Origin: Providencia stuartii | Lineage (GTDB): Bacteria; Pseudomonadota; Gammaproteobacteria; Enterobacterales; Enterobacteriaceae | DNA length: 64,000 nt | Assembly: GCF_029277985.1 (NCBI RefSeq) | Contig: NZ_CP119546.1 | Span: forward strand, 496,001 to 560,000 | Reading direction: 5' to 3' | Shown: piece by piece, positions 52,077-61,386 of the stretch | Numbering within the stretch: position 1 is the stretch's first letter | Layout: every line of letters starts with the position of its first letter | Notes under the pieces: model-generated | Databases searched by the model: none | What the model was told of the DNA's origin: nothing | The model's input: only the letters and a program-made list of their open reading frames with translations | Position numbers and translations under genes: made by a program

Positions 52077-53098
52077 ATGAAAATGAACACAATTATTCCG
52101 CTTCACAAAAGCTTATTTACGGATAGAGCAAGTCTTATCATAAAAAATAATCAATTTACGGTCAGTGCATTTCGTTATGCATCGGGTGTTGAAGGGCTTC
52201 GAGTCGAGAATTCACAAGGATATCTAACAATTTTACCTTTCCTAGGTCAGATGATCTGGGATGCCGAATTTTGTGGACATAATCTGAAAATGGATAATAT
52301 GTTTTCAGAGCCAAAACCAGTTAAAACCGTAGTAGAAACATATGGTTGCTTTGCTTTTCATTCAGGTTTAATTAGCAATGGCTGCCCATCTCCAGAAGAT
52401 AATCATCCATTACATGGCGAAATGCCTTGTGCCGCAATGGATCGCGCTTGGTTATCGTTATCGCATGATAGTGTGCGGGTGTGTGGTGACTATGAATATG
52501 TTATGGGATTTGGTCATCATTATCTTGCTGAGCCTTCTGTGACTTTAAACGTAACAGTGCGTTATTTGAGATTAACATGTCGGTGACTAATTTGGCTTCA
52601 GTAGCGATGCCTCTACAATATATGTGTCATATGAACTATGCCTATGTGGATAACGCCCAACTGAGTCAAAATATTCCGGAAAGTGCGATGACGTTACGAG
52701 AATCAATTCCTGGGCATGTGAATCCAACACCGCAGTGGCTGGAATTTAATCAAGCTTTAAAATCGGGCGCGGTCACACTCAATCAGCTTGATCAACCGAA
52801 TATGTGTGATCCTGAAATAGTCTTTTTTATGGATAACTTAGCGCAGTACACCTCACAACCAGAGTTCCGTATGACCTCGAAAGAGGGGGTGAGTTTTGTG
52901 ACCCGCTTTCATTCTTCTGAGCTTAATTTTGCCACTCGCTGGATCCTTTACAATGGCGATCAGAAAGTTGGTGCCTTTGTGTTACCCGCGACTTGCCGGC
53001 CTGAAGGCTTTTTAGCGGCAAAGAATAATCACACGTTGATTTGGTTAGGTGCTGGTGAAAAACGACAATTTACGGTAACCACCGGTGTTGAGCAATAA
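52077..53098 (+). pseudogene. deoX: deoX-like aldose-epimerase-fold gene split by a -1 frame change
   Basis: Two overlapping frames together encode one ~340-residue aldose-1-epimerase-like protein (DUF4432 type, like Salmonella DeoX). Frame one (from ATG 52077, or GTG 52071) runs through NTIIPLHKSLF...HHYLAEPSVTLN and stops at 52586. Frame two, one base back, carries SALFEINMSVTNLASVAMPLQYMCHMNYAYV to the stop at 53098. The join is needed near 52550, where TTTAAAC (52544-52550) sits exactly in the T-TTA-AAC register of a -1 slippery site. A single-base deletion or a sequencing error is the simpler explanation; programmed frameshifting is possible. Family role: sugar anomer handling in deoxyribose catabolism. 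Confidence 0.75.
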
Positions 53099-53112
53099 TC
53101 TTCATTACATGG

Positions 53113-53138
53113 CAGGCAGCTTAAAAACTGCCTGTTAT
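53113..53138 (+). terminator. terminator of the deoKPX operon
   Basis: Stem CAGGCAG / CTGCCTG with an 8-nt A-rich loop, 14 bp after the deoX stop, followed by TTATT. Confidence 0.7.
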
Positions 53139-53231
53139 TGAAGATTAAAGTGGGTGAGCTTTGATAAGGCCACTGATAATCAATCAATAAAAGTCAGATC
53201 GATAGTGGCAATAAAAGTGGCATGATCGTTA

Positions 53232-53627
53232 TCATTCATATTGCTCACACTCTTCGATCAGATCTTGTAGCAGTGTTTTGGGTTCAGCGATGACATATGT
53301 TTTACATTGCGGATCCATCATGATCGCGACTGTCATATTCGCGCCATCCATATCCGGTAATATCTCTGTCATAAAATGTTCTAGTGATAGCCGCGTCGGG
53401 ATGCAATTTGTCTTTTTGCCATCAAGATGACGCTGTGCATAAGCTTTAGCTGGCCAAACAGGGAGTAATAACCGTCCATTGTTATCGTGTATTGTCGTAA
53501 TCTGATCATGCGCGAAAAGTACCCACACGGCCTCCCAATCGGCAATTTTTCCCACAAAGTAGCGATACTTTTGTTGTAAATTCAATGCAAGGACGTTATC
53601 GATCTCTTTTGAGTTTGGGCTAAACAT
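53232..53627 (-). CDS. DUF2750-family protein
   Basis: 131-residue cytoplasmic protein. The segments YRYFVGKIADWEAVWVLFAHD and LLLPVWPAKAYAQRHL are the signature of DUF2750, a small family of unknown function in Gammaproteobacteria, often with an acidic C-terminus as here (LLQDLIEECEQYE). It is monocistronic, convergent with the deo operon and divergent from the channel gene. No function is proposed. Confidence 0.8.
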   Translation of the reverse strand: MFSPNSKEIDNVLALNLQQKYRYFVGKIADWEAVWVLFAHDQITTIHDNNGRLLLPVWPAKAYAQRHLDGKKTNCIPTRLSLEHFMTEILPDMDGANMTVAIMMDPQCKTYVIAEPKTLLQDLIEECEQYE

Positions 53628-53820
53628 AAGATATCTCTATATTAGAATTGGAAGCTCTAAAAAAGTAACTTGATAATTAATAGGAAAATAACGTTCAAAA
53701 TTGTTATCTTAGTGAGGTTTTATTGCTGCGTTTTATCCACTCAGAGTTTATCTAAAATAGCGTAGTAGACAAACAAGGTATCATTAAAAAAGAATATAAA
53801 GCGATGCGGAGCGGTGAAAT

Positions 53821-54840
53821 ATGATTGATACATTACTCGAAAAGTATGCCATTGGCATTACCATCATTGCGGTATGTTTAGCCGTCACGGTTGTTTTCGA
53901 GATAATAAGCAAAAAACGTAAGCATAAGCATAAAAATAAAAGTATTTTTATTCATGTCATCCAGACAGCAGTGCTATGCAGTATGGTCATTGTCGCTGCC
54001 CAATATGTTGATATGGCGGCTACAGATTTTCATTTAAGCTTTATTTCAACCCCTCTGATTAATTTCATTACTATTGCGATTATTGCCATTATTTTAGTGC
54101 GCAAGCTGTTTCAATTGGTCAATAGGCTAGAAAAGACGCAAATTAAAAAAGGGAGCGACCCAACCTCAGCACGTATTATTGCCCGAGTATTTAAAACCAC
54201 CATTTTTGTCGTGATGATTTTGTTATTTGGCGAACATTTTGGGATGAGTTTGTCGGGGTTGATGGCTTTTGGTGGTATTGGTGGCATTGCCATTGGTATG
54301 GCGGGTAAGGATATTCTAAGTAACTTTTTCTCTGGGATTATGCTTTACTTTGATCGGCCTTTTAATATTGGTGATTGGGTCAGCTCGCCAGACCGAAATA
54401 TTGAAGGTACGGTTGTGGAGATTGGTTGGCGTATCACAAAAATTGTTACTTTCGATCATAGACCACTCTATATCCCTAACTCATTATTCTCATCAATCAG
54501 TGTTGAGAATCCAGGGCGTATGACTAACCGACGCATCAAAACCTCATTAGGTTTACGTTATGAGGATGCAGATAAAGTGAGCGTTATTGTCAGTGATATT
54601 CGTAGTATGTTGCAGCAAGATCCCAATATTGATACGGGGCAAACGTTATTGGTTTATTTTGATGAATTCGCGGATTCATCGCTCAACATTATGGTGTATT
54701 GCTTCACGAAAACGACGGTGTGGGCGGAATGGTTAGCTGCTCAGCAAGATGTGTATTTAAAGATCATTGAGATCGTTAAACGTCACGATGCAGACTTTGC
54801 CTATCCTACACAGACATTGTATATGGAAAAAAACAACTAA
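53821..54840 (+). CDS. ynaI: YnaI-type mechanosensitive channel (MscS family)
   Basis: 339-residue inner-membrane channel (E. coli YnaI has 343). About five membrane helices precede the conserved pore helix [38 protein letters not shown], then the MscS beta domain ([28 protein letters not shown]) and the cytoplasmic alpha/beta cage. It opens under membrane tension to release solutes during hypo-osmotic shock. GGAG lies upstream of the ATG. Monocistronic. Confidence 0.92.
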   Translation: MIDTLLEKYAIGITIIAVCLAVTVVFEIISKKRKHKHKNKSIFIHVIQTAVLCSMVIVAAQYVDMAATDFHLSFISTPLINFITIAIIAIILVRKLFQLVNRLEKTQIKKGSDPTSARIIARVFKTTIFVVMILLFGEHFGMSLSGLMAFGGIGGIAIGMAGKDILSNFFSGIMLYFDRPFNIGDWVSSPDRNIEGTVVEIGWRITKIVTFDHRPLYIPNSLFSSISVENPGRMTNRRIKTSLGLRYEDADKVSVIVSDIRSMLQQDPNIDTGQTLLVYFDEFADSSLNIMVYCFTKTTVWAEWLAAQQDVYLKIIEIVKRHDADFAYPTQTLYMEKNN

Positions 54841-54862
54841 CCTCCCAACTTGGATAAATCGG

Positions 54863-54900
54863 CCGACTAATATGTGGTTAAAATTAAAAATATTAGTCGG
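54863..54900 (+). terminator. inverted repeat after ynaI
   Basis: Perfect 11-bp arms CCGACTAATAT / ATATTAGTCGG with a 16-nt AT-rich loop, 22 bp after the stop. No strong T run follows, so termination efficiency is uncertain. Confidence 0.55.
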
Positions 54901-55111
54901 TTAGTTGATATTGTGGTTTTTCTATAGCGTTTAATGCCAGTGGCGCAAAAATAACCCTGAATAATTTTATGCTATTAACCAGTAGCTTATCAAAATTTAT
55001 CTACTCCATAATATTTATGATTCTTCCCGCACGTTCTGACAATTCCAATCTGATTTTCTATCAAGTATATTGTCGGCCTCTTTTCCTCAGCTAACTAAGG
55101 GCCAGACTGTT

Positions 55112-57271
55112 ATGAACAAAATCAATGTGGCATGTAGCCAGGGGGTCGCTATCTATTTTACTGGAGAATTCCAATGGGTAGATATTCGCGATGCACAGTT
55201 AAACAATATCGCTGCTGTTGTGCTATCTGAACAGGATGCCAATCAAGGGCTATGGAAAAGAGTTATTGACAGTAAGTTAAGTATTCCGCTGTTTATCATT
55301 AGTGATAAACAGCTTCCTGATAATATCGAGATGCCGTCATATATAACGGCAATACTGCCTCCTGCACCTGCTGAGCGTAACGAAAATAGCCGTCAATTAC
55401 TCGATGCTGCGAATCGCTATCTTGAGCAGTTATTACCGCCATTTTTTGCTCGAATGATGGATTATGCTGCGGGTCATAATGTCACCTTCGCTTGCCCTGG
55501 ACATCAAGGCGGGCAATTTTTCCGTCGCCATCCGACAGGGGAACAATTTTATCAGTTCTACGGTGAAAATCTTTTTCGTACCGACTTGTGCAATGCTGAT
55601 GTAGCGATGGGGGATCTGCTGATCCATGAAGGGGCCGCAAAGGAAGCGCAAAAATTTGCGGCCACGGTTTTTAATGCCGATAAAACGTATTTTGTACTCA
55701 ATGGCACATCATCATCAAATAAAGTGGTATTGAACGCGTTATTAACACCAGGAGACCTCGTGTTATTTGATCGCAATAACCATAAATCTAACCATCATGG
55801 TGCGTTAATTCAGGCAGGAGCAACGCCAATTTACCTTGAAACTGCACGTAATCCGTTTGGGTTTATTGGTGGGATTGATGCACATTGCTTTGAAGAAGAT
55901 TATTTGCGTGAATTGATTACTGAAGTGATGCCCGAGAAACGCACGGCAGAACGACCATTTCGTTTGGCGGTTATTCAGTTAGGCACCTATGACGGCACGG
56001 TATATAACGCAAGGCAGGTTGTCGATAAGATTGGCCATTTATGTGAGTATATTCTGTTTGACTCTGCATGGGTGGGTTATGAACAATTCATTCCAATGAT
56101 GCGTCAATGTTCGCCATTATTACTGGAATTAAATGAAAATGACCCAGGTATTATGGTGACACAATCCGTGCATAAACAATTAGCAGGCTTCTCACAAGCG
56201 TCGCAGATTCATAAAAAAGATAATCATATTAAAGGGCAAAACCGTTTTGTTTCTCATAAAAAGCTCAATAATGCTTTTATGATGCATGCATCGACCAGCC
56301 CGTTCTACCCGTTATTTGCTTCCTTAGATGTGAATGCGCGTATGCATCAAGGCGATGCGGGCGAAATGATGTGGATGGAGTGCGTTAAGCTCGGTATTGA
56401 AATTAGAAAATCCATCATCAAACATTGCCAATATTTCAGGCCGTTTGTGCCTGAATGGGTCGATGGTAAACCATGGCAGGATTATCCAACAGAGCAAATA
56501 GCTTCCGAGCAGCGTTTCTTTAATTTTATTCCAAATGAACGTTGGCATGCCTTTGAGGGTTATGCAAAAAACCAATATTTTGTTGATCCTTGCAAGTTAA
56601 TGTTAACGACGCCGGGGATTGATGCTCAAAGTGGCGACTATGAATCCTTTGGGGTTCCAGCGACGATTTTGGCTCATTTTTTGCGCGAACATGGTGTGAT
56701 CCCTGAAAAATGTGATCTGAATTCGATTCTCTTTTTGCTTACGCCAGCAGAGAGTAAAGAGAAGCTGGATTTGTTAGTCATGCATTTGGTGCGTTTTGAG
56801 CAGTTACTGGAAGAAGATGCATTATTAGAAGATGTGCTGCCATCCGTCTATCAGCGTTATCAAGAGCATTACCAAGGCTATACTTTGCGCCGTTTATGCC
56901 AAGAGATGCATCAATTAAGTGTGCAGTACAATATTAAGCAGTTACAGAAAGAGATGTTCCGTAGACAACATTTTCCTACGGTCAAAATGAACCCACAACA
57001 GGCTCACCTTGAATTTATTCGAGGCAATGTGGAATTACTTCCACTTAGTGAATTGGAAGGCCGAATTGCCGTTGAAGGCGCACTACCTTACCCACCGGGA
57101 GTGCTGTGTGTGGTGCCGGGTGAGGTTTGGGAAGGACCTGTATTACGTTATTTTCAAGCGCTCGAAGCTGGAATTAACTTACTGCCGGGGTTTGCGCCCG
57201 AGCTACAAGGTGTCTATATTCCGAAAACGGAAGATGGACAGAAACGTGTCTATGCGCATGTTTTAAAATAA
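55112..57271 (+). CDS. speF: ornithine decarboxylase
   Basis: PLP enzyme of 719 residues from the ATG at 55112 (AAGGG upstream); the frame opens earlier at 55070. It decarboxylates ornithine to putrescine. Domain order is the fold type I prokaryotic decarboxylase: N-terminal wing (1-105), PLP core with FACPGHQGGQFFRRHP, TYFVLNGTSSSNKVVLNALLTPGD, FDRNNHKSNHHGAL and the PLP lysine in TQSVHKQ, then the C-terminal domain ending EGALPYPPGVLCVVPGE. The core stretches look closer to inducible SpeF, but the gene lacks the adjacent potE antiporter and ends like SpeC, so SpeC remains possible. Monocistronic. Confidence 0.9.
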   Translation: MNKINVACSQGVAIYFTGEFQWVDIRDAQLNNIAAVVLSEQDANQGLWKRVIDSKLSIPLFIISDKQLPDNIEMPSYITAILPPAPAERNENSRQLLDAANRYLEQLLPPFFARMMDYAAGHNVTFACPGHQGGQFFRRHPTGEQFYQFYGENLFRTDLCNADVAMGDLLIHEGAAKEAQKFAATVFNADKTYFVLNGTSSSNKVVLNALLTPGDLVLFDRNNHKSNHHGALIQAGATPIYLETARNPFGFIGGIDAHCFEEDYLRELITEVMPEKRTAERPFRLAVIQLGTYDGTVYNARQVVDKIGHLCEYILFDSAWVGYEQFIPMMRQCSPLLLELNENDPGIMVTQSVHKQLAGFSQASQIHKKDNHIKGQNRFVSHKKLNNAFMMHASTSPFYPLFASLDVNARMHQGDAGEMMWMECVKLGIEIRKSIIKHCQYFRPFVPEWVDGKPWQDYPTEQIASEQRFFNFIPNERWHAFEGYAKNQYFVDPCKLMLTTPGIDAQSGDYESFGVPATILAHFLREHGVIPEKCDLNSILFLLTPAESKEKLDLLVMHLVRFEQLLEEDALLEDVLPSVYQRYQEHYQGYTLRRLCQEMHQLSVQYNIKQLQKEMFRRQHFPTVKMNPQQAHLEFIRGNVELLPLSELEGRIAVEGALPYPPGVLCVVPGEVWEGPVLRYFQALEAGINLLPGFAPELQGVYIPKTEDGQKRVYAHVLK

Positions 57272-57327
57272 AATGACCTTTATTTTGTAGCGGCTCATAG
57301 ATTTTACTTGATGAGCTGGTTAGATTG

Positions 57328-57355
57328 GGAGCTGTTTAGCAAACAGCTCCTTTTT
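57328..57355 (+). terminator. terminator of the ornithine decarboxylase gene
   Basis: Perfect 10-bp stem GGAGCTGTTT / AAACAGCTCC with a 3-nt loop, followed by TTTTT. Confidence 0.92.
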
Positions 57356-57375
57356 CATTCAATAAGGTAAGGTGT

Positions 57376-58311
57376 ATGGCAAAGAAAATTATCCTAGATT
57401 GCGATCCGGGACATGACGATGCGATTGCGTTGTTATTGGCTTATGGTAATCCTGAAATAGATTTATTGGCTGTCACTACTGTCGCGGGTAATCAAACTCT
57501 TGAAAAAGTCACTCATAATGCGCTTGCTGTTGCGGAAATGGCAAAAATTCGGGGAATTCCGTTTGCGGCAGGTTCACCTCGGCCATTAGTACGTGAAGTG
57601 GAAATTGCTCCTGATATTCATGGAGATTCAGGGCTTGATGGTCCTCAATTACCAGAACCATCGCTAACATTAGAAAATAGTCATGCAGTAGAATTGATCA
57701 TAAAATTGATCATGTCGCATCCTCCTAAAACCATCACTTTAGTGCCTACAGGGGCACTGACCAATATTGCATTAGCAGCAAGGCTTGAGCCGCGTATTGT
57801 GGAGCGGGTAAAGGAAGTTGTCTTAATGGGCGGCGGTTACCATGTTGGAAACTGGAGCCCTGTGGCTGAATTTAATATTAAAATTGATCCGGAAGCCGCA
57901 CATATTGTTTTTAATGAAAAATGGCCACTCACCATGGTTGGCTTAGACCTCACTCACCAAGCACTTGCAACGCCGGATGTTATCGAAAACATCGCTAAAG
58001 TTGGCACACCTTGTTCGCAATTTGTTGTCGAATTACTCGATTTCTTTGGCAAAATGTATAAACAGGCGCAAGGTTTTGATGCCCCACCAGTGCATGACCC
58101 TTGTGCTGTTGCCTATGTTATCGACCCTTCCGTAATGACGACACAACGTGTTCCCGTGGATATTGAGCTAACAGGAACGTTAACTTTAGGGATGACCGTT
58201 GCTGATTTCCGCCATCCTGCCCCTGCTGATTGTCATACTCAAGTCGCGGTAAAATTAGATCATGCTAAATTCTGGCAACTGGTGGTGGATGCCTTAAAAC
58301 ATATTGGGTGA
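57376..58311 (+). CDS. ribonucleoside hydrolase (RihA/RihB-like)
   Basis: 311 residues, standard for the inosine/uridine-preferring nucleoside hydrolase family. The calcium-binding DCDPGHDDA motif is at residues ~8-16, with HGDSGLDGP, LVPTGALTNIALA, VVLMGGGY and AEFNIKIDPEAA following; the closing PVHDPCAVAY carries the active-site histidine and last aspartate. It hydrolyses ribonucleosides to base and ribose. The sequence sits between E. coli RihA and RihB, so no symbol is given. AAGGTG lies before the ATG. Single gene. Confidence 0.92.
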   Translation: MAKKIILDCDPGHDDAIALLLAYGNPEIDLLAVTTVAGNQTLEKVTHNALAVAEMAKIRGIPFAAGSPRPLVREVEIAPDIHGDSGLDGPQLPEPSLTLENSHAVELIIKLIMSHPPKTITLVPTGALTNIALAARLEPRIVERVKEVVLMGGGYHVGNWSPVAEFNIKIDPEAAHIVFNEKWPLTMVGLDLTHQALATPDVIENIAKVGTPCSQFVVELLDFFGKMYKQAQGFDAPPVHDPCAVAYVIDPSVMTTQRVPVDIELTGTLTLGMTVADFRHPAPADCHTQVAVKLDHAKFWQLVVDALKHIG

Positions 58312-58417
58312 TAAATAGCTATTAGGTCATGTTGAATCCCCATAGTTTAGCTGGCCTAATCTATCACTATGTAATGATTTTCTTTCTGTTATTAAGTTGT
58401 AATTTAGGAATGCTTAT

Positions 58418-58897
58418 ATGAATCAAGATGCTGAAAACTTACCTTATGACATATTGCTAGCCCGTAGCATGAACGCCTTGCAACATAAGAGTCAATTTCA
58501 TTGTGATACTTGGAAACTTGATCAAGCGAGTTGGTCTGTTGATCAAGAAGAAGGCACTATCGTTTTTCAGGCGCCAGACGATATTGTGGCAGTTGCCCCC
58601 GTGCAAATTATCGGCACTTATGATCAAAACCAAGGAAATTGGCTGTGGGGATGGGCGAATAGCTCGATCGAAGAACCATTATTACAAGATGCTTTAGCCG
58701 TACAAGAATTTGCTGAACGCAAAGGCTATGATCAATTAACCGAAGCCATGTGTCAGATCGATGAAAGCGAAGCTTGGGAATTTGCCGCACTAGCTTGTGA
58801 GTTAAATGAACGCCAAGGAGTATACCGCGGTGCCGCAGGGAATACGTTAATTTTTATGTCGTTTGGTGAAGTTAAGCTCCATAAAAATAATGCATAA
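58418..58897 (+). CDS. DUF6882-like protein
   Basis: 159-residue soluble protein without signal or membrane segment. The middle has IIGTYDQNQGNWLWGWANSSIEEPLLQDAL, the tryptophan-rich W-x-W-G-W-A-N-S-S/P pattern of the DUF6882 family, and it ends in a short beta region (GNTLIFMSFGEVKL). The function of the family is unknown. It stands between the nucleoside hydrolase and a phosphatase gene with about 100 bp on each side. Confidence 0.7.
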   Translation: MNQDAENLPYDILLARSMNALQHKSQFHCDTWKLDQASWSVDQEEGTIVFQAPDDIVAVAPVQIIGTYDQNQGNWLWGWANSSIEEPLLQDALAVQEFAERKGYDQLTEAMCQIDESEAWEFAALACELNERQGVYRGAAGNTLIFMSFGEVKLHKNNA

Positions 58898-58989
58898 TCA
58901 TTGAGTAACAAAAAGCATGATTATCTCTCCCTAATTATTCTTAGAAGTTATAATGACGATCTGTCTTATGCTTTGGGAGGATAAACACG

Positions 58990-59790
58990 ATGTTAGCAAT
59001 AGCACTTGAAGCGGCGAAATCGGTCACAGCGATGACTGTGGAAGCATTTCAAGGCGCTGGACGATTTGATTACAAGCCGGATCGTTCAGTTGTCACCCAA
59101 ACGGATTTGCGAGTTGAATCTAAATTGCGTGAATTATTCGCTCGACGCACCCCTAATATCCCCATTCTTGGCGAAGAATTTGGCCTTGAAGGCAGTAAAT
59201 CATTCGATTCGGGCTGGGTTATTGACCCTATCGATGGTACTCGTGCTTTTATTTATGGTGTTCCGTTATTTAGCACCTTGATTGCTTATGTTGAGCATGG
59301 TGAGCCTATTGTCGGTGTCATTAGCTTTCCCGCTATTTCTACAATTATGTACGCTGCAAAAGGGGATGGCTGCTATTTAGACACAGGTAACAGCTCTAGA
59401 CGGCTAGTCTTAGCAAAAGACGCACCAAAAGAGCTGGCGAATGCGGTGGTTTCAGCATCAGGTATTCATAGTAGCACTTACGATCCACGAGATGGAACAA
59501 CGCTTTATCATCTCGATCGTGTTGTCGGAGCGGCGCGTGATTTTATTTTTGCTAATGATGCTTATCAACATGCAATGGTTGCATCAGGCCGTATACATGC
59601 CGCTATTGATTCGATCATGAAGCCTTGGGATAGTGCGGCGCTGATCCCCTGTATTCGCGAAGCTGGCGGAGAAGTCTGTACCTTAAGTGGTGAACGTGAA
59701 AAAGTGTTGTTTGGCGGCAGCTTACTCAGTGCTTCAACGCCGGAGCTTGCGGAGCACATTGTGAATTTGATGAATACACCGGTTTCTTAA
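58990..59790 (+). CDS. inositol-monophosphatase-family phosphatase (second copy)
   Basis: 266 residues. Motifs: TQTDLRVE near 37, metal ligands E62-E63 in LGEEFGLEG, the signature WVIDPIDGTRAF with D79 and D82, and the C-terminal KPWDSAALIPCIREAGGEV with the third-site aspartate intact. The pattern suggests a histidinol-phosphate or inositol-phosphate phosphatase rather than SuhB or CysQ. GGAGGAT gives a strong ribosome site. It is a distant paralogue of the enzyme at 14377 and, unlike that one, retains the canonical WD motif. Monocistronic. Confidence 0.85.
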   Translation: MLAIALEAAKSVTAMTVEAFQGAGRFDYKPDRSVVTQTDLRVESKLRELFARRTPNIPILGEEFGLEGSKSFDSGWVIDPIDGTRAFIYGVPLFSTLIAYVEHGEPIVGVISFPAISTIMYAAKGDGCYLDTGNSSRRLVLAKDAPKELANAVVSASGIHSSTYDPRDGTTLYHLDRVVGAARDFIFANDAYQHAMVASGRIHAAIDSIMKPWDSAALIPCIREAGGEVCTLSGEREKVLFGGSLLSASTPELAEHIVNLMNTPVS

Positions 59791-60229
59791 GTGAATGCAG
59801 ATGGTGATAAATGTTTATAGCCTATATTGCGGAATATCATATTGAACAATTCCCTCGTATTCGCGTATTTGGCAATTAATAAGAGAGATAAAAATTTATT
59901 TATATGAGTTTACAACATGTCACTAATAAAGTGACATGTTGTAATATGAACGTCTACTCTATTCTCTTCTACACTAAATAATCGAAAATTCATTATAATG
60001 AGTTTAATCTAAATGTAATCTTCAGTTTTAATTGGCTGAAAATCAATGATAAAGGAAGTTTATTTTAAAAATCATACATCATAATCGTCTCTTTTTTGCT
60101 TTTATATGCTTAGGTTTTAATAATAACAGGTTTTTATCTTTTTTATTTTATAATCTATCCGACAAATAAATTACTACTATAATTAATTTGTGTTTTTTCA
60201 TCGGTGTTATATAAATAAATGAGGCTATT
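59791..60229. other. intergenic region with a strong hairpin
   Basis: About 440 bp, very AT-rich. The notable element is a perfect 14-bp inverted repeat TTACAACATGTCAC / GTGACATGTTGTAA (59910-59944) with a 7-nt loop. It is not followed by a T run, so it is either a weak terminator of the phosphatase gene or another RNA or DNA structure. Nothing else is recognised. Confidence 0.6.
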
Positions 60230-60874
60230 ATGATTAAGTCTGGGTATATTGATGAAGTTTTAAAAGTTACTGAATCCACTAATTCAAATTCAGATAACTC
60301 AAGCGTGATTGTTAAATGTACTTTGGAAGAGAGTGATGAAATTATTGACCTTGTTTTTAGTAATGATGATAAATATATAGCCGAATTGTATGTGTCATTA
60401 TTAGAATATGTTTCGCCAGATAGTTTCTTTAGCCTATATGTTGAGTTTTTTAGTTCCCCAAATCGGATAGAACAAAACCATCTTGTTAAGGGGTTTAAAC
60501 TAGAGCTGCCAGCCTTCCTAGAACACATGGCGTTGTCAGACAGTGAGTCTGTTTTAAATAATAATCAGGACTCAGAAGACGATAACATTATGAAAGGCGA
60601 GATATATGGAGTAAACGAAATTAGTAAAGAATTAGATTCCGTGTACTATGAAGTGATTACAAGAGTAGAACGAGGAAACTATAAAATCGTATTATACTCT
60701 GAAAATATGAAGTCATTTTTCATTAACTATGCTGGGATGATCACTCGATATAATCTCTTACCTAGAAATACGATTAAGTTAGAGTATATCATGTATGTTG
60801 AGTTTTATGTTGCGAATAACAACAGCGAACTGCATTATTCGATACCACATGTTATGGAGGTTAATAAAGTCTAA
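60230..60874 (+). CDS. orphan protein with an internal duplication
   Basis: 214 residues, acidic, no signal or membrane segment, not recognised. The two halves look related: residues ~1-85 (GYIDEVLKVT...VIVKCTL...IIDLVFSNDDKYIAELYVSLLEYVSPDSFFSLYVEFF) and ~122-205 (GEIYGVNEIS...YEVITRVERGNYKIVLYSENMKSFFINYAGMITRYNLLPRNTIKLEYIMYVEFY). They are joined by a serine/asparagine/aspartate-rich linker. GAGGCTATT before the ATG and the terminator after the stop support a real gene. Very low GC and isolation between core genes suggest acquired or fast-evolving DNA. Confidence 0.65.
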   Translation: MIKSGYIDEVLKVTESTNSNSDNSSVIVKCTLEESDEIIDLVFSNDDKYIAELYVSLLEYVSPDSFFSLYVEFFSSPNRIEQNHLVKGFKLELPAFLEHMALSDSESVLNNNQDSEDDNIMKGEIYGVNEISKELDSVYYEVITRVERGNYKIVLYSENMKSFFINYAGMITRYNLLPRNTIKLEYIMYVEFYVANNNSELHYSIPHVMEVNKV

Positions 60875-60916
60875 ATGAAAAAATAATCGACTAATATAAA
60901 AAGGGTGTGTGAATCT

Positions 60917-60952
60917 AAAATCTCACTGGGTTTTTATTGGTGGGATTTTTTA
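60917..60952 (+). terminator. terminator of the orphan gene
   Basis: Stem AATCTCAC / GTGGGATT (one G-T pair) with a 13-nt loop, then TTTTTTATAT. Confidence 0.8.
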
Positions 60953-61386
60953 TATTGCATTGTGATAATTTATTTCACTCTGTCTATGGCCTATTGATGA
61001 ATTAGAATATTAAAAATATGTTTTATCGGGCCTATGGCTGCCATCGATAGAAGAGTATTAAACCGGTTGAATTTAATATGCGCACAGATTTTTAATAGCA
61101 AATAGTGTGTTTATACCTCATGGCATATTGAGTATCGATGCATGTAGCAGGGCTACCTTGTGTTTAAATACTTTTGCCGTCTTCTTGATAGCAACCGAAC
61201 AGCGATATCGCACAGTACCATCTGCTCTCATTCTGAGGTCTATGTTATAATCGTCTATCTTATAGTATTTTCCATGGCAGATTTAGGTGTGGAGTTTCCC
61301 AAACAGGGGGCTTCAACGGGTGTTCTGGTAAAGCAAAAACACATTAAATAGGTCACAAAAGACATGGATACAAGACAGATACAACA
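60953..61386. other. intergenic region upstream of dusA
   Basis: About 430 bp with no gene. TATAAT at about 61255 in ATGTTATAATCG is a candidate -10 element for dusA. The zur gene that precedes dusA in E. coli is absent here. I see no attachment-site duplication, although dusA is a known integration site for mobile elements. Confidence 0.4.

Noticed and set aside
55017..55094. A 25-codon ORF before ornithine decarboxylase that could be a SpeFL-type arrest leader
   Set aside because: No ribosome site and no convincing match to the known leader's C-terminal pattern; only a loose N-S...F...R similarity.
61200..61300. Zur-box or integration-site signal upstream of dusA
   Set aside because: Only half of a Zur-like ATGTTATA motif is present and no duplicated attachment sequence or integrase was seen.
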